Positions 25,056 through 35,972 of a DNA stretch of 64,000 bases are shown here, one piece after another (positions within the stretch are counted from its first letter, which is position 1; every line of letters starts with the position of its first letter). Made by a program: the position numbers and the translations under genes. The notes under the pieces are model-generated. The model was not told the origin of the DNA. It was given only the letters and a program-made list of their open reading frames with translations, and searched no databases. The stretch lies in contig NC_056002.1 in NCBI RefSeq assembly GCF_018446385.1, forward strand, positions 36,070,063 through 36,134,062. The letters run 5' to 3'. This DNA comes from Zingiber officinale. Its lineage: Eukaryota > Streptophyta > Magnoliopsida > Zingiberales > Zingiberaceae.

Positions 25056-25244
25056 ATAAAAAATGTGAAACCACCACATCAATGGCCTCCCTAGAGCCGG
25101 TCCTACAGATATAGAGGGAGGTAAATTCAGATACACAGGTAGAAGCCACATAGCGGAGACTACATAAATAGTGACACCTTGGGGATCACCCCTATCTAAT
25201 CTGGACACACTACCATACATCCACCATTTATGCTACACCCTGCA
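25056..25244 (-). mobile_element. tRNA-derived SINE, family A, second full copy
   Basis: It matches the SINE at 16977-17176 over its length (AGAGCCGGTCCTACAGATA... GAGGGAGGTAAATTCAG). Its TSD is GACTAGGTGTTTTATTG at 25245-25261 on the right. The left copy is split by the CACTA: GACTAGGTGTTT at 19709-19720 and ATTG at 25052-25055. This dates the SINE before the CACTA. Confidence 0.82.
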
Positions 25245-25267
25245 GACTAGGTGTTTTATTGTTCAAG

Positions 25268-25482
25268 TTGGCAAAAGGCGACTGTACTCACCCTCAGCGC
25301 CTCCACCAACCCATCCCAGGGTGAACACGGAGGAGGTAAATCATGGATGACTACTAATTCTTGGAATAGTGATTGATGCGTGAGGAAGAGATTTACTTTA
25401 ACTATGCTAAGATTCAAACACCAGACCTTAAGTTGATAGGACCTCATATGCTAGCTACTAGATTGTCCCGAAAGTACACTAA
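25268..25482 (-). mobile_element. tRNA-derived SINE, family C, full length
   Basis: On the minus strand there is an A-box-like CTAGTAGCTAGCATATGAG (25443-25461) and a B box GGTGTTTGAATC (25411-25422). A body follows with CACTATTCCAAGAATTAGTAG, ending in GCCTTTTGCC. The flanking repeats are GTGTTTTATTGTTCAAG (25251-25267) and GTGTTTATTGTTCAAG (25483-25498). Confidence 0.75.
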
Positions 25483-25498
25483 GTGTTTATTGTTCAAG

Positions 25499-25567
25499 GT
25501 GGCAAAAGACGACTATGCTCACCCAAGCGCCCTCGTCAATCCGTCTCAAGGCCAACATGGAGGAGAG
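25499..25567 (-). mobile_element. SINE family C, 5'-truncated copy
   Basis: Sixty-nine bp match the 3' end of the preceding SINE (GGCAAAAGACGACTATGCTC against GGCAAAAGGCGACTGTACTC). The identical 16-bp GTGTTTATTGTTCAAG flanks it at 25483-25498 and 25568-25583, a perfect TSD. Confidence 0.75.
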
Positions 25568-25583
25568 GTGTTTATTGTTCAAG

Positions 25584-25828
25584 CATGGATGGAATAGGGA
25601 GAGAGGTGTCATGCAGTCCATGATCGTGAGATCAGAGCTGTAAGAAATTCTTTAATTGCTGTTGAAACTCTTCTACGTGAATTTCACCATGCTGCAAAGG
25701 TATGCTCACAAGCTTGGACAGATCCCCCTTTGTCGTCCCCATCACGTTGGCAAGTGCCACCAATAGATCATCTTTGACTCGATGTTTATGCAAGTTTCAG
25801 CCAAGAAGAAGGTAACTGTTGTGGTATA
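25584..25828 (+). pseudogene. LINE ORF2 continuation (RNase H start)
   Basis: The frame that stopped at 19532 resumes here: AWME, then REIRAVRNSLIAVETLLREF (about 25630), and the onset of a plant LINE RNase H (WQVPPIDHL, ASFSQEEGNCCGI). Two stops are present. It is cut at about 25829 by the 5' end of a hAT element. Reading the two LINE parts across the insertions is in frame. Confidence 0.75.
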
Positions 25829-28256
25829 GACAGAGCCAGCCTTGGGCTAGGGCTACCAGGGCCCCATGCCCAGGGCCCAAAAATACTAAGGGCCCATTAT
25901 ATATATATATATAATTTTTTTTTACTAAAATTATATTCTTCTCACCCTCGTATTTCTCGTCACCAAAGCCATCTTCGAATAGGTGAAGCCCTAGCTCTCT
26001 CGACTCTCACACTCGTAGCGATTCTCCTCGGCTGCCATCCTCACCGACCCCCGCGTCTCCAGTGCCTTTAACCTCACCATCGAGAGGGCCACCCATATCT
26101 CCAGGGCTTGCGACGTCAGTAACCTCAACGACTGCTCCTCTAGTTAGTAATCATATTTATCGATTAGGGCAACCACAGTCCGCGACCAAATCTCGATTCT
26201 TCACATAGTTAATTAGGGTTTTATTGTTTGATTGGAAAATCAATTAGGGTTTTTATTGATTGTAATTACTTTTTTTATGGTTGAACAAGCTGGTCCATCT
26301 TCATCCCGCACACTTACTCCTCCTCCTCCCCTCCTTCATGTACCTGGATTTTACCAAAATTTCAACTTTTGTTTTTCAATTCGCATTGAAATTATTCTCA
26401 TTATTATAAGTAGATGATTTCTACTTCTTCTTCTTCTTCTCTAGTACTTATATTTTTCTAAAATTTCTACTTTTTTCAAGTTGAATAGAAATTGCTCTTA
26501 TTATCACAAGAAGATGACTTTTTCTTCTTATTCTTGTTATAAATTAAAATATTGTAGTTGGTTACACTCAGTAGGCTCCTGATTAAGAACAACAAGCAGA
26601 TAGCAATAATTTGTCAAACACAAGAAGTTAGAATTCTACTTTAGAACTTAGTCAAGCTCATTGAACTGGAATTATGATTGAACATGTCTCCCGACTTGTC
26701 AAAGTATCTGGAAGTCAAGTCAACAGCTTGAATTAGGGTTCCTTAGTTTTGATTGCAATCTAAAATATCATTTTGGAGGAAATGAAGATTATTTGATCCA
26801 TGTATAAATTAATTTACTAAAATAGATTAAAAGAGTTTAAATCAATTTAGTATCCTTATGTCCTATAATTTTCTTGGATATGATTTTATTTCTCTCTCGA
26901 GAAATGTGCAATTTAGTGATTTGTCTATCCTCACTTATGAGAGTCACTTAGGAGATCAGTAGCACTTGTCTAGTAAGTATCTATTGATTTATTTTTGCAT
27001 CTTATGATTTTTTTGTGTGTGAGATACAAGAACTTTCTTATTGGTTTACTTTAAAAAGTCTTGGCTTCTAGTTGTTTATTCTATTCAGATGGATTCTTTT
27101 AGCTAGTAAATGATAAGTAGATTAACTAAGTTTTCATGTCATTTAGCTAGTTAGATTAATGTGCTTGTGTCTTTAATTGCATGAATAAGGTTCCAACTCC
27201 TAAACAATTAAATTGTTGTGTTATTTTTTTTATAAATTTGCAGGATATCCGTGTAAGGTCTTATATAAGTGGATGTCTAATTGAAGAAAAACTCTCTACA
27301 TCAAGTTTTATTGTTATTTGTTTATTGCTTATTGTTCATAATTATTTATCATTATGAAGCAACTCTCTGGATATAAAAAAAGATTATAAAAAAAAAGAAA
27401 AAAAGAAGAGGGCATAGCCCAAAGCTTAAGAGGTTCATTGAATAAATATTTTAGTAAAGAATCCCATAACACAATGGAAAGCTTAGTTCAGATTTTAAGT
27501 AATGAATCAAATGCAAATGAATATTTTGTTCAAAATAATGATAATGAAAATGAAGAATTTATGTGAAACGAAACTGATGAGAATGAGAAATTTGTAGAAA
27601 ATAAGAATGAAGAGAATATAGATCTTAATGATTTGGATGAAACTAAAATTGGCAAAACTAAAGTTATTGATAATTGTTGTGATGATGAGCGTACAAATGA
27701 ATATCAATGTTCGACACCTAGATATGATATAAACATATTTGATCCAAGAGTTTGGGATAATCTTGATACAAAAATGAGAGATTTACTTGTGTAAAGAGGT
27801 CCTAAAAGAGAAGATATTCTCAAGTTTCCTTTAGATAAAGAATTTCGACATTTTTCTCATACTTACTATGTTCAAATGTTACCAAATGGTGAGACTCGTG
27901 ATCGAAAATTGTTAGGACACTCGAAGGAGTTGGACAAAGTATTTTGCATTTTTTGTAAGTTGTTTAAAGTAATACACACCAAAAGTATTTTAGCAAGAGA
28001 AGGAGTTAATGAGTGGAAACATTTATGTAACAAACTTAAACAACATGAAAATAGTGTTGAACATCTCACTAATTTGAGAGCTTTTGTTGAACTACAAATG
28101 CGATTAAAGAAAACATTGACAATTGATAAGGAAATACAAGAACAAATTAAAAAGGACATAAAACATTGGAAACACATTATGTTAAGAATAGTTGTTGTCA
28201 AATATCTTGCTATACATAATTTGACATTTCGTGGTACACATGAAAAAATTTATGAA
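25829..28256 (+). mobile_element. hAT-related element, 5' part, truncated
   Basis: It begins with a GC-rich terminal block (CAGAGCCAGCCTTGGGCTAG) similar to the 3' block after the hAT gene at 1843, inserted into LINE RNase H sequence. After a ~1.5-kb AT-rich leader a coding region starts near 27354. The element stops abruptly in copia gag at about 28257, and neither its 3' half nor right terminus is found in the window. Confidence 0.65.
27354..28256 (+). pseudogene. hAT-related (ZMYM1/TTF-finger) protein, N-terminal half
   Basis: Motifs in order are LNKYFSKESHN, NIFDPRVWDNLDTKMRDLLV (27738-27793), then KREDILKFPLDKEFRHFS and a TTF-type finger (CIFCKLF about 27946, then EWKHL...KQHENSVEH). 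The start of the DUF4371 domain follows (LAIHNLTFRGTHEKIYEDGNG). Stops at about 27394, 27565 and 27794 show that it is dead. It is the N-terminal counterpart of the C-terminal piece at 1-1843, of the same family but not demonstrably the same copy. Confidence 0.8.
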
Positions 28257-28757
28257 GATGGTAATGGTAAAAATTTATGTGGGCAGACAAAGGAGGAACT
28301 CAACAAAGTAGGACCCTTCTCAAGCGCCAAAGAGCTATGGGAAAAGCTGATCGAGCTGCACGAGGGCACTCCCGATGCTAAGGTAAGCAAACACGACTTA
28401 ATTTTAAATAAATTATATAACATCAAAATGCAGGAAAGTGAGACGGCAAGCCAGCTCCATGCACGCATCCAGGACCTTCTTAACGACCTCCATGCAATTG
28501 GCCAGAGAATAGAAAATCGCGACGTCATAAGGTATACGCTTAATGCTTTTCCAAGGAACACTTTGTGGGCATCCATGGTTGATGCTTACAAAGTATCCAA
28601 GGACTTATCTTCAATTAAATTAGATGAACCATTCTCTGAATTTGAATTACATGAGCAGACTAATGCAAGCCCAGCCGAGAAGGGTATTTCCTTAATTGCA
28701 GGAACAAGCAGTGTAACGCCCGAAAATTCTCAAAACTATTTTAGAAATATTCTATAA
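27876..28757 (+). other. Chimeric ORF: hAT finger domain fused to copia Gag
   Basis: A 293-codon open frame runs from the hAT TTF finger (about residues 1-125) without a stop into a copia UBN2-type Gag (residues about 130-280: SAKELWEKLIELHEGTPDAK, IKMQESETASQLHARIQDLL). It is then ended by 15 codons of the chromovirus LTR. The junction is at about 28257. No splice or promoter evidence supports expression, so it is probably accidental, though in frame. Confidence 0.7.
28257..28711 (+). pseudogene. Copia (SIRE/Maximus-like) gag, 5' segment
   Basis: UBN2-type Gag with FSSAKELWEKL, LHARIQDLLNDLHAIGQRIE and RYTLNAFPRNTLWASMVDAY. The N-terminus and the 5' LTR are missing. It is split after codon AGCAG by the chromovirus at 28712 and continues at 38360. 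Confidence 0.82.
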
Positions 28758-28835
28758 TTATTCTGGAATTTTTAGATATTTTTTCGAAATTTTTAGAGTA
28801 GCGGAAGTAGCAAAAATAATTAGAAAAGCAAAATA

Positions 28836-28895
28836 GCTTAAGCGGGAATCGAATCCGGGACCCCTCGGGTCCGTTAAACCTTTAGACCGCTTAAG
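28836..28895 (-). other. tRNA-like sequence in LTR (copy also at 36097-36156)
   Basis: On the minus strand it has paired ends CTTAAGC/GCTTAAG, a B-box-like GGGTTCGATTCCCG, and an internal hairpin GGACCC/GGGTCC. At 60 bp it is shorter than a tRNA and the A box (AGCGGTCTAAAGG) is weak. It may be a relic of a tRNA or SINE head captured by the LTR. Both LTRs carry it. Confidence 0.5.
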
Positions 28896-30539
28896 TAACC
28901 GGTTGAACCCAGCAGGGTCGTGCTGAAAGGAAAGGGAATCAATTAAATTTATATTGGAGTTGGGCGAATTGATTCCTAAATATAAATAGGAAAATTATTA
29001 AGTGAGGAGATTATTTTCCACCGTGAACTTTCTTTCCTCACCCTAGCCACGCCGCAACCCTCCCTTCTCCTTCTTCCTCTCGGCGCCAACTCTAGGGTTC
29101 CCTCCATAGGGCCCCAAGGTCATCTTCCGGTGACAACTCCGGCACGAGGACGCTCTTCTTCGCGAGAGGAACGCATAGACGTGAGAAGATTGTCGAAGGG
29201 GTCGTCTCCACCGGAATTTTAGCGAATAGAATTGTAAGGAAATTAGCGTATGAGGTAAGAAACCCCTCACCTGCAGTATAAGTAGCTTTCGTTTGATTGC
29301 ATGCCTTTAGTTTAGCTATATGCAGATTTTTCGGCACTCAGGGTGTGTTTAAACCCTCCTCGCAGATTAGGGATCTAGTTGAGCACCTCTAGATGGGCCA
29401 GACACGTTGTTCTCCTTCAGTTGGAGGCTCTAGACGTTGTCGGGTGCTTAGAGGTGGTCTCCCTATTAGAGGGGAGAGTTGGGGGACACCAAGTGTTCGA
29501 CAAAATGATTAGTGTAGCTAAATACCACCTCAGATATTTTTAACAGCTCAGTTAAATACATTAGTAGCATTTAAATCAGTATATTAGTCTAGTTTCAGCT
29601 TACATGGGATTACAGTCCAATGGGTGGGCTCCCACAGTCGCCTCTAGGTTCAGATAACCTAGTTCTAGGTTCAGATAACCTAGAAACAACAAAATAAGCA
29701 ACTAGTAGCTATATTTAGTATTTTATTTTCAGTGGCACAGTACTGGATTAGATATCCATTGGGTTGGGCTCCCACAGTCGTCTCTAGGTTCAGACAACCT
29801 AGTAACCCTACTAAATTCGGGACTTGCAAACCCGGGTCTAGTTAGGGATGCGCGCACAGCAAAGTACAGTTGCCGGGCCCACTAGCAACATGATTATGTA
29901 TTTTCACTTATTACGATAATAGCTTTCAAACTCATAATCTAGTTATGTGATTATAGTTTAAGATCAGCACTAGCTCAGTTTTAGCTCAGTTTCAGTTACA
30001 GTTTCAGTTTATTTTCTCCTAGTTGATATCATGAGATAGCTCCATGCTTAGTTTTTATTATGCATGCCATGTTTCAGTGTTTATGCCATATAACTCCAGT
30101 ATGCCATGCTTTAACAAATTCAGTGCATGTTTTCAAATAGCATTCTTTAAAAACATGTTTGCATCGTTGCATGTTTTAGTGAGGTAGATGGTTTCTTACT
30201 AAGCTTAAAGCTTACAGATACTATTTTCCCTTATACTGCAGATAAAGGTAAAGGGAAGATGAACTAGCAGAGGAAGCTGGAGGTCAATGCAAAGATGGTG
30301 TGTGTGGCAGGAACCTGGAATGAAGATCCTTAGGAAGTTTAGCAAATTAAGAACTTAGTTTCTTTTCTTAAGATACTTTTATGCATTTCTAGTGGTTTAA
30401 ATGCTATAAATTAATAAACCTTGCACTATGTCATGTTAGAATGCTAGTCAGTGGATATTAGAATGTTTTCCATGCATTGTATAATCGTTGTGTGAGGTTT
30501 TGACACGAACTAGTGCTGAAATCAGAGTTTCAGTGCAAA

Positions 30540-30890
30540 ATCAGAAACTCCGATCGATCTACGGATCGATCAGAGTTGAGTTGTGCCACTGGATCAGTCA
30601 GCTGACTGATCCAGTCGCGAACAGAGAGTTTATGGATCGGTCAGCCGACCGATCCAGATGCGAATAGAGAAGTACAAAGCTCACTGATCGGTCAGCCGAC
30701 CGATCAGTGAGCCAACCGATCAGTGTACTCCTGGATCGGTCAGTAGACCGATCCAGCCACATACAGAAGGGAGATGGCTTGTGGATCGGTCAGCCGACCG
30801 ATCCAGAGCGTTTCTCCGTGCTAGTGTCAAGTTGGATCGATCACTGGATCGATCCGACAGCCCAATCGATTCACGGATCGATTGAAATGC
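30540..30890. repeat. Cluster of perfect palindromes in the chromovirus LTR
   Basis: Repeated 20-22-bp dyads with core GATCGGTCAGCCGACCGATC occur at about 30633, 30684 and 30782. Variants with GTCAGCTGAC (30592) and GTCAGTAGAC (30732) and GATCGATC forms lie at both ends. The 3' LTR (37780-38145) has the same cluster plus one extra unit near 37955 (GGTCTACCGACC), so copy number varies between two LTRs of one element. Confidence 0.9.
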
Positions 30891-31106
30891 CTGATTACAG
30901 CTAGCAAGACATCCGAGAGGCATAGATTACCTTCCCTAGCATGTGTACAACTCCTATGTACACCTAGAATATTAAGTTCTGATTTTACAGTAATCAGTTT
31001 AGTAAAGTTTTAATCAATCCAGATTTTTCCGCAATAGTAATTTAGCACAGCATTACGTAACGATCGGCCTTACAGCCTAGTCAGTAGAAGGCGGGTCGCT
31101 ACAGAG

Positions 31107-31119
31107 TGGTATCAGAGCC
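31107..31119 (+). promoter_or_regulatory. Primer-binding site of the chromovirus
   Basis: TGGTATCAGAGCC lies three bases after the LTR end and is complementary to the 3' end of initiator tRNA-Met, the usual primer of chromoviruses. The same motif primes the copia at 57097 and, on the minus strand, the TRIM at 47996-48010. Confidence 0.9.
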
Positions 31120-31315
31120 AAGTTCCATACTTCCTACACACACATCAGCATTGTACCTACAGCTTCCAAGTAAGAACATCTCTCACTTTATTTATGTTTC
31201 CTGTTTTCATGTTAAAATTAAATGAAGCATGTTTATTTATGATAGTACCTAACATGATAACCATAGATATGCAATTATGATTGTATTAGTTATGTATGTC
31301 CTCTATGTCTCTAGA

Positions 31316-34300
31316 ATGGCACGAGGACGCCCAGCTAGAAGGGCACCAGCTACTGAGCCCCAGTATGAGGCAGGCAGTTCAGTGCCTCCCCCAGACCTTA
31401 CAGCACTAGTGGCTTAGTTACAGCAGCAGCTAGCTGAACAGCAACAGGAAATAGCCACCTTAAAGGCTAGTCAGCAGCACACTCCCACTGTCACCCCGAA
31501 GCCTAACTTAGCGACACCAGTGGTCTTAGAGGTTCCACCAGTCCAGCCTACGGCACCAGTAGCCCCAGCAGTAGGAGCGCAGAGAGAAGCCTATCTGATC
31601 CAGTGGCAGAGAGTCAAGCCAGAGAATTTCTCAGGCAGCAGTGAACCATGGGATGCTCAGGCATGGTTCAAAACACTGGAAAGTACGATGGAGCTTCTGG
31701 ACTGGCCAGAACATGAGAAGGTGAAGTGCGCCTCCTTCTGTCTAATAGGAGATGCACGCATGTGGTGGGAGAGAATCAGAGCGAAGCGCCCAGTGAACCA
31801 GATGACATGGGCTGACTTCGAGAAGGAATTCTTTGAGTAGTTCTTTCACATACGGGTCACCAACCGCCACTACGACGAGTTCACTGAGTTTCGTCAGGGC
31901 AACCTATCAGTTGAGGAAGCCGTGAAGAAATTCAATAGATTGGCTCATCTATGCCCTGAATTAGTCAGCACAGAAAGGGAACGAATCTGGTTGATGCTCA
32001 AGATGCTGAGGCCGGAAATAGCAATGAATGTGGCTGGTGGCATTCATAGGCCACAAACCACAGAAGAGCTAGTGAGCAGTGCTCTAATCACTGAGCATTA
32101 CCAGAATAGCATCAAGCAGCAGAAGTAAATCCTCTCAGAAGCTAAAGGTCAAGGAGGCTCAGGTACTCAGAAACACCAGGGCCACAGCTCCAACTGGAAA
32201 GGGAACTCCAGCAACAAGCGCAAGCCAGGGAGTTACCCAAAAGGAGGGCCAGCCAGCAAGCAGCCCAGTTATCCAAAGTGTGCTACTTGTGGGAAATTCC
32301 ATCCTGGAGTTTGTCGTAAGGGCACACGAGGATGCTTTGAATGTGGACAGGAAGGGCATATGGCCAAGCAGTGTCCAAACAAGATCAGTCTTCCTCAGCC
32401 ACAGCCGATTCAGTATGGAGGCCAGCCAGCTCAGTTACATCAGATGCAGGCCGCTTTAGAAGGTCCACATATCAGCCAGGGCAGATTAGAAGCCCCTCTA
32501 GCTACGACCAATGCGAGGATCTACTCACTTACCAGAGAGGATGTAGCAAATACCTCGACAGTTGTTACAGGTCAGATTAGTATTTTTCAGCAAATAGCAA
32601 CTGTCTTATTCGATACTGGGGCAACCTATTCATACATATCCAAGGCATTTGCTGAGAAGTTAGCAGTACCTCTAGAGGTACTCAGTAGCCGGTTCCTTAC
32701 GACCTTACCCTCAGGAGAAATCATGGCGTCTACGCACTGGCTCAGAGCAGTACCGATCACTATAGCAGACAGAGAGCTCTTTTGCGATCTGATAGTGCTT
32801 AATATGACTGACTACGATGTCATCTTCGGAATGGACTTCTTGATCAGATACGGTGCCTCCATCGAGTGCCGTAAATAGAAAGTTATATTCCAACCCGAAG
32901 TAGAAGCACAGTTCGAATTTGTCAGAGAACCTAGGAGAAAAGCCAAGAAGTTTCTCTCAGCTATGAAGGCATAGAGGTTGATGGATTCAGGATGTACGGG
33001 GTTCTTAGCACACGTAGTCAGTACCAGTCAGGACAAGGACCAATAGCTAGCAGAGGTCCGAGTCGTATGTGACTACCCAGCAGTCTTCCCTGAAGAGTTA
33101 CCAGGATTAGCACCAGACAGGGAGATTGAATTTGAGATAGAGCTCATTCCTGGTACCAATCCGATCTCCAAAGCGCCTTATCGCATGGCCCCAGCAGAAC
33201 TGAAAGAACTTCATGAGCAATTACAGGAGCTGCTTGACAAAGGCTTCATACGCCCTAGTCACTCACCATGGGGAGCACCTGTATTGTTTGTGAAGAAGAA
33301 GGACGGGAGCATGCGCCTGTGTATAGATTACCGGGCACTGAACCAAGTCACGATCAAGAACAGGTATCCTCTTCCCAGAATCGATGACCTATTTGATCAG
33401 CTAAAGGGAGTAGCAGTGTTCTCTAAAATAGACCTCATATCAGGTTATCATCAGGTGAAGGTTAAAGAAGGGGACATACCCAAGACAGCATTCAGGGCTA
33501 GATACGGACATTACGAGTTCGTAGTCATGCTATTTGGCGTGACAAATGCTCCAGCTACTTTCATGGACCTTATGAACAGGGTATTCAGGGAATATTTAGA
33601 TAAGTTCGTTATCGTGTTCATCGATGACATTCTTATCTATTCCAGAACTCAGGAAGAACACGCAGAGCATCTGAGAACAGTATTGCAGACCCTTCAGCAG
33701 AATCAGCTATACGCCAAGTTCACAAAATGTGAATTTTGGTTAGATCAGGTGTCCTTCCTGGGTCACATCATCTCAAAGGATGGTATCATGGTAGACCCCA
33801 GTAAGATAGAAGCTATGAGCAACTGGAAAAGACCCAAGAACGCTAGTGAAATCAGAAGCTTTCTGGGATTAGCGGGTTACTACAGGAAATTCGTAGAGGA
33901 CTTCTCCAGGATAGCCTCCCCACTGACAGCTCTTACCAGAAAGAACAGAAAATTTCAGTGGACAGAGGACTGTGAGAACAGTTTCAGCGAGCTGAAAAGA
34001 AGATTGACCAGTGCACCTATTCTGACTTTACCAGAAAATGCAGATAGCTTTGACATATATAGTGATGCCTCGAAGTTGGGACTAGGAGCAGTGCTGATGC
34101 AAGATGGCAAGGTGATTGCCTATGCCTCCAGACAACTTAAGGATTATGAGAAGAACTATCCTACTCATGACCTCTTGCAGCAGTGGTGTTCGCTCTCAAG
34201 ATTTGGAGACATTACTTGTATGGAGCTCAGTGCAGAGTGTATACAGATCATCAGAGTCTGAAGTACTTCTTCACTCAGAAGGATCTGAATATGTGACAAC

Positions 34301-35938
34301 GCAGATGGCTAGAACTGGTCAAAGACTACGACATAGATATCCTCTACCACCCAGGAAAAGCGAATAGGGTAGCAGACGCTCTCAGCAGAAAGTCCAGTGC
34401 TACCTTATTATCTCTAGCAGCCATGTCACCACCCCTACAGAAAGAGATCACAGATTTCGGTCTTGAACTCATAGTCGGACAGCTCTCTACTATGACATTA
34501 GAGTCTACCTTGCTTGGTGACATCCAAACAGCTCAGGAGCAGGATCCTGAAATTCAGAGGATCAAGCAAGGCTTAGCAGAATCAGAAGGTGGAGAGTTCA
34601 GAATATCAGATAGTGGGGTGTTGTATTTTGGTGACAGACTATGTGTTCCAGATCAGGAGGAACTCAAAAAGAAGGTTTTAGATGAGGCTCACAAGACTCC
34701 CTATGCGATGCATCCTGGCTCCACCAAAATGTACTAGGACTTGAAGAAATATTTTTGGTGGCCTGGGATGAAGAGATACGTCGCTCGATATGTCAGCACC
34801 TGCCTAACCTGTCAGAGGGTTAAGGCAGAACATCAGAGACCAGGGGGAGTTTTGCAGCCCATACAGATACCAGAATGGAAGTGGGAAGACATTTCTATGG
34901 ATTTTATAGTGGGATTACCCAGAACCACGAATGGTTTTGATACCATCTGGGTAATAGTCGACAGATTGACTAAATCAGCCCACTTCTTAGCTATCAGGAT
35001 ATCCTACTCCATGGAACAGCTAGCTCAGTTGTATCTCAAGGAGATCGTTATATTACATGGAGTCCCACGAACCATTATTTCAGACAGAGATAGCAGATTC
35101 ACATCACACTTCTGGGAGTGTGTACAGTCAGCTTTGGGCACAAAGTTGAAGTTTAGCACAGCTTTCCATCCTCAGACAGATGGACAGACGGAGCGGGTAA
35201 ATCAGGTACTCGAAGATATGCTCCGAGCATGTGCCCTAGATTTCAAAGGAAGTTGGTGCAAATATCTGAGTCTAGCAGAATTTGCATACAACAACTATCA
35301 GGCCACTATCGGTATGGCACCTTATGAGGCTCTCTATGGGCGGAGGTGTAGATCTCCAATCTGCTGGTATGAGAGTGGTGAACAGAAAGAACTAGAACTT
35401 CAGATAGATCTAGTGGCAGATACCACAGCAGCTATACAGCAGATCCGCCAGAGGATAGAGACAGCTCAGAGCCGCCAGAAAAGCTATGCTGATACACGGC
35501 GCAGACCTTTAGAGTTTTCAGTTGGGGATTCAGTGTTCCTCAGAGTAGCTCCCATGAAGGGAGTAATGCGTTTTGGGAAGAAGGGCAAGCTGAGTCCCAG
35601 ATATGTGGGACCATACCTTATCAGCAGAAGCGTGGGCGAGGTAGCATATGAGCTAGAGCTACCCCAGGAAATGTCAGCTGTCCACAATGTATTTCATGTC
35701 TCTATGCTGAAAAAGCATATCCCAGATGCCACCCAGGTGATTGAGCCCCAGTCGGTGCAAATCCGCGAAAACCTCAACTATGACAGTCGGCCTATTCAGA
35801 TAATAGACCGAGCAGTTAAGAAATTGCGGAACAAGGAAGTAACATTAGTCAAAGTCATTTGACACAGTCACACAGCAGAAGAGGCAACATGGGAGACAGA
35901 AGCCAGCATGAGACAGAAGTACCCAGAATTATTCTAAG
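31316..35938 (+). pseudogene. Chromovirus gag-pol, with nine stops and one frameshift
   Basis: The start is at 31316 (MARGRPARR). The Gag has WERIRAKRPVNQMTWADFEKEFFE and a CCHC knuckle CFECGQEGHMAKQC (about 32335). Protease DTGATYSYIS is at about 32612. RT has FIDDILIYS (about 33617) and LRPXX-type YRALNQV upstream. RNase H is [16 protein letters not shown] (about 34056). Integrase has HPQTDGQTERVNQ (about 35168) and the Asp regions MDFIVGLP and IISDRDSRF. The C-terminal chromodomain-like part starts at about 35780. Stops lie at 31415, 31838, 32126, 32876, 32972, 33044, 34294, 34735 and 35860. A few bases are missing near 34175, shifting the frame. It cannot make enzymes. Confidence 0.92.
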
Positions 35939-35972
35939 TTCGAGGACGAACTTTTTATAAGGTATGGGGGAT

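Larger units (their letters stand above)
28712..31103 (+). repeat. 5' LTR of the chromovirus
   Basis: 2,392 bp. Likely TATA at about 28978 (ATATAAATAG). A tRNA-like block lies at 28836-28895 on the minus strand and a cluster of about eight GATCGGTCAGCCGACCGATC-type palindromes at 30540-30885. A duplicated CCTAGTTCTAGGTTCAGATAA segment at about 29645-29690 is single in the 3' LTR. Confidence 0.93.

Noticed and set aside
27507..27707. Minus-strand hydrophobic ORF (Ile/Phe-rich)
   Set aside because: It is the antisense of an Asn/Glu/Asp-rich, AAT/GAA-codon stretch of the hAT N-terminus and has no recognisable membrane-protein family.
30707..30923. Short ORFs rich in DRSxDRS repeats in the chromovirus LTRs (also 37728-38179)
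   Set aside because: The repeats are the translation of the palindromic GATCGG/CCGATC dyads. The pattern appears on both strands, so it is not a protein signal.
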